From assembly GCA_026967815.1 (NCBI GenBank), contig JAPUUO010000069.1, positions 1-7,422 on the forward strand: a stretch of DNA of 7,422 bases, given 5' to 3'. Below the pieces are notes generated by a model. The model was not told where the DNA came from and did no database searches. It saw only the letters and a program-made list of their open reading frames with translations. The stretch's first letter is position 1. Each line of letters starts with the position of its first letter. This stretch comes from Candidatus Bathyarchaeota archaeon (GTDB taxonomy: Archaea; Thermoproteota; Bathyarchaeia; Bathyarchaeales; Bathyarchaeaceae). This document shows positions 1-5,384 of this stretch, piece after piece. The position numbers were made by a program, and so were the translations under genes.

Positions 1-210
1 GATGGCGATGGCATCGGCAACAACGCCGACACCGATGACGATGGTGATGGGGTTGTTGATGCGCAGGATGCCTTCCCGCTGGATGCCACCGAGAGTGTCG
101 ATACCGATGGCGATGGCATCGGCAACAACGCCGATACCGATGATGATGGTGATGGGGTTGTTGATGCGCAGGATGCCTTCCCGCTGGATGCGACCCAGAG
201 CGTTTTGCCC
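1..210 (+). repeat. Two tandem 105-bp in-frame repeats (thrombospondin type 3 units)
   Basis: Unit one is 1-105 and unit two is 106-210, a period of exactly 35 codons. Over their first 86 bases the copies differ only at unit positions 30 and 39, both silent GAC/GAT changes. Differences gather in the last 19 bases, where the protein runs into its tail. The repeat probably continues leftward beyond the window. Such high nucleotide identity suggests recent duplication or gene conversion, and copy number may vary between strains. Confidence 0.9.
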
Positions 211-297
211 ACAACCGGCGGTGGTGGCGGCGCCCTCAGTTGGCTGTTACTGCTTGGCTTTATCCCGGCTGTTCGCCTGGTAAGACGCAGGAGCTGA
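1..297 (+). CDS. C-terminal end of a GlyGly-CTERM surface protein with thrombospondin type 3 repeats (partial)
   Basis: The reading frame is open from base 1 and ends at TGA 295-297, so only the last 98 residues are present. The first 70 residues are two copies of a 35-residue Asp/Gly-rich unit (DTDGDGIGNN, then DTDDDGDGVVDAQDAFPLDA), typical of thrombospondin type 3 calcium-binding repeats. The tail has the three parts of a GlyGly-CTERM sorting signal: a glycine run (TTGGGGGA), a hydrophobic segment (LSWLLLLGFIPAV) and a basic end (RLVRRRS). In the known family, such proteins are exported by Sec, processed at the tail by rhombosortase and usually sent to the surface by type II secretion. Neither of those genes is in this window. 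The missing N-terminal part would hold the catalytic or adhesive domain, so the real function cannot be told. A strong terminator follows. Confidence 0.9.
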   Translation, partial: DGDGIGNNADTDDDGDGVVDAQDAFPLDATESVDTDGDGIGNNADTDDDGDGVVDAQDAFPLDATQSVLPTTGGGGGALSWLLLLGFIPAVRLVRRRS

Positions 298-308
298 TTA
301 GGCGGCAC

Positions 309-328
309 GCAAAGGTCACAACCTTTGC
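309..328 (+). other. Perfect 8-bp hairpin before the terminator
   Basis: GCAAAGGT (309-316) and ACCTTTGC (321-328) are perfect inverted repeats around the loop CACA. No T-run follows, so this is not a terminator by itself. It lies between the stop codon of the surface-protein gene and its terminator and may protect the 3' end of the mRNA. Confidence 0.5.
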
Positions 329-339
329 TATTGAATACC

Positions 340-364
340 AAGCGGCCTTCGGGCCGCTTTTTTT
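340..364 (+). terminator. Rho-independent terminator of the GlyGly-CTERM gene
   Basis: The stem AAGCGGCC (340-347) pairs perfectly with GGCCGCTT (352-359) around a TTCG tetraloop, and the T-run extends to 364. A GC-rich 8-bp stem, a UUCG loop and an uninterrupted U-tract make a textbook intrinsic terminator, 42 bases after the stop codon. Confidence 0.93.
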
Positions 365-525
365 ACATTGGGGTCCGGCTTCACACACCCAGAATTACCA
401 CAATAAATTTTACGTACTGGTACTTTCGTACTAACGGGTTTTGAAGTGAAGTCATTAAACTCGTCAGCGACAGGCTTGTTTGACCATAACCAAATAAAAA
501 CATAATAAATACATGGAGACCGAAT
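365..525 (+). promoter_or_regulatory. Leader and promoter region of the porin-like gene
   Basis: This AT-rich stretch between the terminator and the porin-like gene must contain that gene's promoter. GTACT occurs three times close together (starting at 414, 420 and 428), two of them as CGTACT, which could be an operator. TTGACC at 480-485 resembles a -35 box, but an element spaced from it would start transcription at the ribosome site, so I do not assign it. The Shine-Dalgarno GGAG at 515-518 sits 7 bases before ATG 526. Confidence 0.4.
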
Positions 526-1407
526 ATGCATAAGTTTGCTTCAAAATACTTCGCTATATCACTTGCCCTTCTATCATTGCCTGCAGTTTCATATTCACAA
601 AATAGTTATCAGGTAGAACTTACTGCTAACTTATCCAAAGATAAAACAAACACAAATGAAGTTGAAGCTACATTTTTAACGGCAAACGTTTTCCTTTATG
701 AGGTAGAAACAGGTTCGCACCCTTATGCGGGTGCTGCTTTTCTAGAGCAGGCAAGTAGCCTGAATGTTGGTTATTCAGATTACGATTTCACCTCGACGGC
801 TTTTGATTTTTCTGGAGATGAAATTATTTTTGGTATTAATTATATAGCGCCAAATTCACTACTTATATTTCAAGGTGGTTATTTTACAAATGATGGAGAG
901 TTTAAAAATGGATTAAGTGGAAATTCCGAATCTGATGGTACTTATATCGGTATTGGAAAATACATTAGTAAAACTACGGCAATAATCGCTACCTATTCTC
1001 AGCTTGACCGAGAAATTAATTTAGTACCATTAATCATATCAACCATGAAAATAACAAAGATTGGTTTCGGATACAAAATTGTTGAGAAGCTTAAAAATGG
1101 TTCCTCATTCAATTTTTCAGCCTCACTCAGATCGTCTGACGTTGATATTGATACTACTAGTGAAACTAACTATATTATTGCATTTTCCGGTGATTATTAT
1201 CACAACCAGTCAATAAGTGCTGGCGCTTCTATTAAGATAAATTCTGGTGATAACAAAGGGGATGAGGGTAAAACATTTGGACTAAATTCGAATATATTTC
1301 TGGCGCCAAACTTTGCCGTTTTTGTTGAATTTAATCAGTTCAACGCTGACAACATTTCTGGTGATGATTCAGATAAAGTTGTCTTAGGTGGTTTAGCTCG
1401 TTTTTAA
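526..1407 (+). CDS. Putative porin-like outer-membrane beta-barrel protein
   Basis: The product has 293 residues. It begins with a Sec signal peptide (basic MHKFASK, hydrophobic core about residues 8-20, probable cleavage near SYS-Q at 24/25). The rest is made of alternating polar/apolar strands separated by Gly/Asn/Asp/Ser-rich turns, with aromatic residues near strand ends, and it finishes in LGGLARF. A terminal Phe on the last strand is the usual signal for outer-membrane insertion by the BAM complex. There are no soluble-enzyme motifs. It resembles the loosely defined 'putative porin' proteins of marine gammaproteobacteria, but I cannot name a specific family or substrate. The start is supported by GGAG 7 bases upstream. 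The gene stands alone after a strong terminator and converges on the minus-strand FapF-like gene. Its codons are clearly richer in A and T than those of both neighbours, consistent with a separate origin. Confidence 0.75.
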   Translation: MHKFASKYFAISLALLSLPAVSYSQNSYQVELTANLSKDKTNTNEVEATFLTANVFLYEVETGSHPYAGAAFLEQASSLNVGYSDYDFTSTAFDFSGDEIIFGINYIAPNSLLIFQGGYFTNDGEFKNGLSGNSESDGTYIGIGKYISKTTAIIATYSQLDREINLVPLIISTMKITKIGFGYKIVEKLKNGSSFNFSASLRSSDVDIDTTSETNYIIAFSGDYYHNQSISAGASIKINSGDNKGDEGKTFGLNSNIFLAPNFAVFVEFNQFNADNISGDDSDKVVLGGLARF

Positions 1408-1442
1408 ATATCTGTTATTGACCGAAAGAAATCATTGTGTTT

Positions 1443-1476
1443 CTGTGAGAAAATCGGGGTTGGATCACAGTTTTCT
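1443..1476 (+). terminator. Possible weak terminator between convergent genes
   Basis: CTGTGA (1443-1448) and TCACAG (1465-1470) form a 6-bp stem with a 16-base loop, followed directly by TTTTCT. A second palindrome, AATATT-AAAA-AATATT, spans 1479-1494. Both lie between the stops of the porin-like gene and the minus-strand FapF-like gene, where transcription from both sides should end. The stems are short and the first loop is long, so the call is tentative. Confidence 0.35.
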
Positions 1477-1509
1477 CTAATATTAAAAAATATTTTGATG
1501 TGGCTTCAA

Positions 1510-2628
1510 TTATCCACCCAGGCGAATTGGGGCCGACAGCGTTAGTGAAAAGTCATCGGAATCATCCGTCAGGCCGATTCCCACCGACAGGTTCAGCAGG
1601 GTACCTGGTGCAAGCAGCGTCGAGCCTCCTACTATGAGGGAGGCGAGCGTTCGGTCGCTGCCATCGATCTTCACTCCGGACAGTTCGGTTTCATCCTGGT
1701 AGACCACATAGAAAGCAAGGTTCAACGAGGTCTCGGGGCTGAGCGCGATGAAGCCGCCGAAATTTGCAGCGACCGTCGCTCCGGGCTGGAGCTGTTCTTC
1801 CTCGAAAACATGTTCATAGGACAACCCGCCAACGAAGACAATCGGGTCCTGTCTTTTTATTGCCGACAACGATGCCCGCAGTTGTTCAAAGCCATCGCCG
1901 AGTGCCAGGTTGTTGTCCTGAGTGTCACCGCTATCAGTATTCCAGGTTAAGCGGCCGACGAGATCGGGATGCGTCCGGTCCTCGTGTAGCAGGGTCCTGG
2001 CCATCCCCACGCGTATATCCCCCCAGCCGTTACCCGATTCACTCAACGTGGCGGTCGGCACGAAGCCGACATTCGTCACGGACTCGATTCTGAGCCAACG
2101 GTAGGGAAGGCCGATTTCCAGCTGCGAATCCCAGGGTAGTCCCAGGCGCAATGCCAGGTCGGCTGCAATATTATTGACATTGCGTTCCAGCTCGCTGGCA
2201 GTGACCCCGCCGCCTGCCATGACGAAGCTCGGCGCGGTATCCTCCTGCCGGGCATAGATCAGGCCTGGTTCGATTTCCAGGACTCCTGGCGGCAGCAGTA
2301 ATACACCCTCGAGTGTCAACGCCCTCTCGAGTGCACGTTCTGCGGCACCCTCATCGACAACAACACGCCCCGGCGCTTGCGTGGGGTCTTTTTCGGTGAC
2401 CGGTGCCACCTCCTGTTGCTGTGGGGTTTTCACGTCATCCGTTTCCAGGGGGCGCACGCCAACCCGTCGTTCCAGCGCTTCGACACGTTCCAGCAGTTCG
2501 ATAATGACCTGATCACGCTGTTGCACCGCGCGTTCAAGTACCTGCACGCGGTCGTCGGCCGCGTAGGCAACTGACGTAGTCAGTATCAGCACGCACACGA
2601 ACAAACTTCTCAAGCTATTGGGCATCAT
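1510..2628 (-). CDS. FapF-like outer-membrane channel (coiled-coil plus beta-barrel, Phenol_MetA_deg-like)
   Basis: The product has 372 residues and reads as an outer-membrane export channel. The order is: signal peptide 1-23 (AYA-ADD cleavage); a heptad-patterned coiled coil about 26-57 (VLERAVQQRDQVIIELLERV); a Pro/Gln/Glu-rich linker about 58-92; a short amphipathic helix with ALERAL near 98-103; then LLLPPGVLEIEPGLIYA leading into a beta-rich domain to the end. This matches Pseudomonas FapF, a trimer whose periplasmic N-terminal coiled coil and plug helix precede a 12-stranded barrel that exports amyloid subunits. The barrel is of the same broad type as the 'MetA-pathway of phenol degradation' family. 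The gene lies 31 bases after a C39 peptidase gene, as expected for a Fap-type pathway. A GGGAG sequence lies 11 bases before the first of two adjacent ATG codons. The protein ends in Gly-Gly, not an aromatic residue. A generic transporter of the same barrel family is the alternative. Confidence 0.72.
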   Translation of the reverse strand: MMPNSLRSLFVCVLILTTSVAYAADDRVQVLERAVQQRDQVIIELLERVEALERRVGVRPLETDDVKTPQQQEVAPVTEKDPTQAPGRVVVDEGAAERALERALTLEGVLLLPPGVLEIEPGLIYARQEDTAPSFVMAGGGVTASELERNVNNIAADLALRLGLPWDSQLEIGLPYRWLRIESVTNVGFVPTATLSESGNGWGDIRVGMARTLLHEDRTHPDLVGRLTWNTDSGDTQDNNLALGDGFEQLRASLSAIKRQDPIVFVGGLSYEHVFEEEQLQPGATVAANFGGFIALSPETSLNLAFYVVYQDETELSGVKIDGSDRTLASLIVGGSTLLAPGTLLNLSVGIGLTDDSDDFSLTLSAPIRLGG

Positions 2629-2659
2629 TTCTATTTACGCTCCCTGTTTGCGACGATGT

Positions 2660-3307
2660 TCACCGGAACATGACGAAGTCGTGTGCACGCGCCAGCAATA
2701 GGCCCGGCGACGCCAGGGTTCCCGATTTCGTCACGACAAAACCAACATGGTGGATGTCCCGGTAATCAATCCAGCCATCGATGAACCTGGAGAGCAGCAT
2801 TGTCACATTACCAAAAGCGGGGTCGGCGAGCAGCACCCTGTTCTGCGTGGCACCACGGAAGACAACGAAGTGCGGATAGCCATTCAGGTTGACCGGCACG
2901 ATAATGGGCGCACGCTCGAGAAGGTCGCTGAAGGCAAGCTGGCCCAGCCCGATGCCTTCAAAACCAAGCCCGTCGACAAAACGTTTGAGATCGAGCAAGG
3001 AAAATCCCTGGCGCAAGCGCACCAGTTCAGGATTTTCGAGATATTCCTGTCTGTTGATCAGACCAAGCGCGACCGAGCGCTCGGTAAACGGGACACCATG
3101 CTGATAACGCAGCACGGTTGCCAGTGCGGCCGCGGCACAGCTGAGCTCCCACTGTTGCAAGACGACATTATGCCGGCGTATTTCCATTACGGACGTGACC
3201 GGCCTCACCGTGTCATCGGCTGCCGTGCTGGCATCACACCACCACCCAATGGCCGGTGCCAGCAAAAACGAAATCATAAAAACCTGTGCAACAACCAGAA
3301 CGCGCAT
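2660..3307 (-). CDS. Sec-exported C39-family cysteine peptidase, FapD-like
   Basis: The product has 215 residues from ATG 3307. An in-frame TTG directly before it (3310) would add one residue. Residues 1 to about 29 form a signal peptide or anchor (RVLVVAQVFMISFLLAPAIG, likely cleavage after STA). The mature part is a single C39 papain-like domain with the expected active-site residues: Gln51 five residues before Cys57 in QQWELSCAAAALAT, His146 in GYPHFVVF, and Asp162 in LLADPAFG. C39 peptidases cut after double-glycine motifs. Most are the N-terminal domain of an ABC exporter, but here there is no membrane or ATPase domain, as in FapD of the Pseudomonas amyloid system. The usual Asp-Cys-Gly is Ser-Cys-Ala. 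It lies between a small double-glycine protein gene and the FapF-like channel gene, on the same strand, so the small protein is the obvious substrate. The family call is firm; the FapD-like role is inferred from context. Confidence 0.85.
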   Translation of the reverse strand: MRVLVVAQVFMISFLLAPAIGWWCDASTAADDTVRPVTSVMEIRRHNVVLQQWELSCAAAALATVLRYQHGVPFTERSVALGLINRQEYLENPELVRLRQGFSLLDLKRFVDGLGFEGIGLGQLAFSDLLERAPIIVPVNLNGYPHFVVFRGATQNRVLLADPAFGNVTMLLSRFIDGWIDYRDIHHVGFVVTKSGTLASPGLLLARAHDFVMFR

Positions 3308-3440
3308 CAATGCTTCTCGGCTAAAATATGTTGTTGCCGCGAATATGCGGCAGTATTTATCGAGGGTACGGCCCCGGAAGGGCTCGTCACACAGGAGCCG
3401 GCGATAACCGGTTCCCTTGCGTTATAGCAGATTATCTTGC
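3308..3440 (-). other. Hairpin-rich gap between the small-protein gene and the C39 peptidase gene
   Basis: This 133-base gap contains two clear inverted repeats. TGCCGC (3335-3340) pairs with GCGGCA (3347-3352) around 6 bases. GGAGCCGG (3394-3401) pairs with CCGGTTCC (3408-3415) around 6 bases, with one A-C mismatch on the minus-strand RNA. A weaker GC-rich element lies between them near 3370-3384. None is followed by a proper U-run in the minus-strand direction, so they look more like mRNA-stabilising or partial-attenuation structures than a full terminator. Such an arrangement would allow much more of the small protein to be made than of the protease and channel. Confidence 0.4.
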
Positions 3441-3782
3441 TTAGATTGCGGTGTAGCTAATGTCACCCGGAGCATTGAAAGGTCCACCGGGGTTGGAGCC
3501 ATCACCGGCGCCATTGGTCGCAATCAGCGGAACCATGACATCCGGGCCGGCGATCGTGTAATAACCCTCAATGCCAAGCGGTCCACCCGGACCTGCGCCA
3601 TCACGGAACACGGCAGCCGTGGAAATGACCGGGCACACGAAACCATCTACCCTTTCCATACCACCTGCTGCCACGGCATCCAATTGTGTACTGCTTAGCG
3701 TGACTGGCTCCGCAAAAGCGCCCGAAGCAAACAGGCACCCGCTGAATATTGCTGAAGTTAATTTAATTTTTGAACAATTCAT
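3441..3782 (-). CDS. Small Sec-exported protein with double-glycine leader, probable substrate of the C39 peptidase
   Basis: From ATG 3782 the product has 113 residues. A TTG at 3797 would add five residues, but it overlaps the GGAGG Shine-Dalgarno sequence, so the ATG is preferred. Residues 1-24 are a Sec signal peptide ending AFA-EP. Residues 25-41 (PVTLSSTQLDAVAAGG after Glu25) resemble the double-glycine leaders cut by C39 peptidases. Cleavage after Gly41 would leave a 72-residue product starting MERVDGF, with a single Cys (C50). That product contains two loose repeats: DGAGPGGPLGIEGYYTI (61-77) and DGSNPGGPFNAPGDISYTAI (94-113), sharing DG, PGGP, G and YT. It is rich in Gly, Pro and small residues, with no enzyme motif. 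It is the first gene of the cluster with the C39 peptidase and FapF-like channel. It could be a surface or fibre subunit, a secreted signal or a bacteriocin-like peptide. It lacks the long Asn/Gln-rich repeats of FapB and FapC. Confidence 0.75.
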   Translation of the reverse strand: MNCSKIKLTSAIFSGCLFASGAFAEPVTLSSTQLDAVAAGGMERVDGFVCPVISTAAVFRDGAGPGGPLGIEGYYTIAGPDVMVPLIATNGAGDGSNPGGPFNAPGDISYTAI

Positions 3783-3790
3783 TATAGAGT

Positions 3791-3795
3791 CCTCC
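3791..3795 (-). promoter_or_regulatory. Strong ribosome binding site deciding the start of the small double-glycine protein
   Basis: The minus strand reads TTGGAGGACTCTATAATG. GGAGG is 8 bases before ATG 3782, an ideal spacing. The upstream in-frame TTG lies next to it and has no such site of its own. The near-perfect site suggests high translation. Confidence 0.8.
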
Positions 3796-3871
3796 AATAA
3801 TAACCGTTAAAAAAACATTCGCCATTTCGGCTTGATCTACAAGGCAATCGGCCTGTTTGCCGCATTCCTCA

Positions 3872-3900
3872 ATTTCAACCTTACACAATTAGGTTCGCAA
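3872..3900 (-). promoter_or_regulatory. Candidate sigma-70 promoter for the minus-strand cluster
   Basis: On the minus strand TTGCGA (3895-3900) and TGAAAT (3872-3877) are separated by 17 bases, each matching 4 of 6 consensus positions. It would give a leader of roughly 80 bases before ATG 3782. In AT-rich DNA such matches arise by chance, so this is only the best-placed candidate. Confidence 0.25.
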
Positions 3901-4377
3901 TTAGATCACAAATATATAACAAAATTATCACGCTTCCGGTATGGCAGTTGCCACCGTTTTAATGGGAGTGGCCAAATCATTCTATTTTATCTTATTGGTT
4001 GTAATTATCATCCTTTATTCAAGGAATAGGATCAGGTCTTTTCATGTAGAATTTCAGGTGCTAATCTAACATCACGACAAGATTAAAAAGGTTCGTAGCC
4101 GCAATAACTGTCGGGTATTTTTCTGTTTGACGGTTATTCCTATACCCTCATTTATCTTCTGTTTGGCGTAATGCGCTGTGTTTAATATGCTTTACAATTG
4201 GCAGGAACAAATAGAATAGGGTTGTAAATCACAATATAAGTTATGAACTGATTATTTTTTTCTAGAAATTGTTTCAGATAATTGATAATAGGCCTGAAAG
4301 TAAAATATTTGTATGAGATTAAATGCGTAAATTACAGTCGTGTATGGGTGTAAAAAATAAAATACTGAGAGCGCTTT

Positions 4378-5079
4378 ATGATTTCACATGAAAATAAATG
4401 CATATTTGTCCATATTCCAAAAGTAGCAGGGACAAGTATTATCAGCATATTCGATGACAAGGTAAAAACAAAAACCGAAAACAGGCTGCTCTTACCCTTT
4501 GAGCCTGAAGCGAACAAGTTTGACCCACCTCCTACGCATTTGCGCATTACAGACTATGTTAAATATGGGCATGTGTCTAAAGAAATGTTTGATGAATATT
4601 TTAAATTTTCTTTCGTTCGAAATCCGTGGGATAGAATTGTCTCTGAATACAAATACAGGAGACATGCATCGAGATATGATTTCAAAGAATTCTTATTTAA
4701 ACATTTCCCAAAACCATTATGGTGTGATGAATACTGTCATGTTATTCCGCAGTATGATTTTCTATATGGAAAAGATGGCGAGTGTTTGATGGATTTTATT
4801 GGCAAGTTCGAAAACATTAAGCACGATTTTAATGTCGTCTGCAATGAATTAGGCATGCCAGATAAAAGATTGGTGCATAAAAATAGATCATTCAGTTTAT
4901 TCAGGCGAGATAATAATCTTTACCAGTTATTAAAAACCATGCATGATTATTTTAGCGTTGAGCGGAAAAAGAATACCTTTCCCAGGTATACGCAATATTA
5001 TGATCAGGAGTCGATAGATTTTGTCACTCAGTTATATAGAAAGGATATCGAGATATTCGGGTATAAATTTGGTGAGTGA
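4378..5079 (+). CDS. Sulfotransferase family protein (Sulfotransfer_2-like)
   Basis: The 233-residue product transfers a sulfuryl group from PAPS, most likely to a carbohydrate on the cell surface or in an exported polymer. Both PAPS-binding elements are visible: the 5'-phosphosulfate loop HIPKVAGTS (residues 12-20, usually HIPKTAGTS) and the 3'-phosphate site FSFVRNPWDRIVSEY (77-91, with Arg81 and Ser89). Further family traits are IGKFENIKHDF near 141-151 and a C-terminal YDQESIDFVTQLYRKDIEIF helix region. There is no signal peptide or membrane segment, so it is probably cytoplasmic. A weak GAGAG lies about 7 bases upstream of the ATG. The gene stands alone, without glycosyltransferases or PAPS synthesis genes beside it, in AT-rich DNA unlike the GC-rich cluster to its left. 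This suggests horizontal acquisition. The acceptor is unknown. Confidence 0.88.
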   Translation: MISHENKCIFVHIPKVAGTSIISIFDDKVKTKTENRLLLPFEPEANKFDPPPTHLRITDYVKYGHVSKEMFDEYFKFSFVRNPWDRIVSEYKYRRHASRYDFKEFLFKHFPKPLWCDEYCHVIPQYDFLYGKDGECLMDFIGKFENIKHDFNVVCNELGMPDKRLVHKNRSFSLFRRDNNLYQLLKTMHDYFSVERKKNTFPRYTQYYDQESIDFVTQLYRKDIEIFGYKFGE

Positions 5080-5384
5080 TATGATTTTGTAGCGACAGTC
5101 AAAACTTTTCCTGCTACATATTTAATCTTAATAGACATGAGGTCAGAGTAAAAACTATTCATCGCCATGCGTAGTGAAGGCCTGGCAGATGAGGAGCTGC
5201 TGAGTAGTTGTCTGACGAGTTTCCTCAGGTCACTGACCCTGAATGGCTTGAAAGGTGAAGTTCATAATACTCGATTGCGCAATAAAGACAGTGCGTTGCA
5301 TCATTTTCCCTCAAATTTTCAATGCGTCCGGCCTCGTTTTAGGTTATAAGTGCCTCTTTCCTCTCACCGCCCGAGGCTACCTGA
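5080..5384. other. Non-coding gap between the sulfotransferase and oxygenase genes
   Basis: The first part holds a weak inverted repeat, TGTAGC (5088-5093) with GCTACA (5113-5118), which could end the sulfotransferase transcript but lacks a good T-run. A 60-codon frame at 5167-5349 begins with ATG but has no ribosome site and no recognisable protein. Base composition shifts from AT-rich to more balanced near 5165, possibly marking a junction. The promoter for the oxygenase gene should be here, but I cannot point to one. Confidence 0.45.
5373..5376 (+). promoter_or_regulatory. Ribosome binding site supporting the TTG start of the oxygenase gene
   Basis: GAGG at 5373-5376 lies 8 bases before TTG 5385. 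The next in-frame ATG is about 35 codons later and would remove the first helix and strand of the domain, so the TTG is the better start. Confidence 0.6.

Larger units (their letters stand above)
3783..4377. other. Long AT-rich non-coding region between divergent genes
   Basis: About 595 bases separate the small secreted-protein gene (minus) and the sulfotransferase gene (plus). I see no convincing coding region here: the only open frame of any length (3832-4029) starts at TTG without a ribosome site and has no recognisable content. An imperfect 12-base palindrome TGGCAGTTGCCA lies at 3942-3953, flanked by GGT and ACC on the two sides, and could be a regulator site. The right part (about 4030-4377) is AT-rich with no clear repeat or gene remnant. 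Promoters for both flanking genes must lie here. Confidence 0.5.

Noticed and set aside
2..283. Met-rich 93-codon frame over the repeat region
   Set aside because: It is the +1 shadow of the Asp/Gly repeat frame; GATGGCGATGGC read one base off gives a Met/Ala repeat, and the true frame gives recognised calcium-binding repeats and a sorting tail.
2747..3427. 226-codon plus-strand frame opposite the C39 peptidase
   Set aside because: It is antisense to a protein with a complete C39 active site and signal peptide, and its translation has no recognisable domain.
3734..3782. Lipoprotein signal on the small double-glycine protein (Phe-Ser-Gly-Cys at 13-16)
   Set aside because: Phe is unusual at the -3 position of a lipobox, and a standard signal peptidase I site (AFA-EP) follows in a better place.
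3417..3810. Plus-strand frames opposite the small double-glycine protein (3417-3698 and 3571-3810)
   Set aside because: The minus frame has an ideal ribosome site, signal peptide and leader; the plus frames have low-complexity translations and no matching features.
3832..4029. 65-codon frame in the long intergenic region
   Set aside because: TTG start, no ribosome site, and no signal peptide or family resemblance.
5167..5349. 60-codon ATG frame before the oxygenase gene
   Set aside because: No Shine-Dalgarno sequence before the ATG and no recognisable protein; I could not match it to a transposase remnant.
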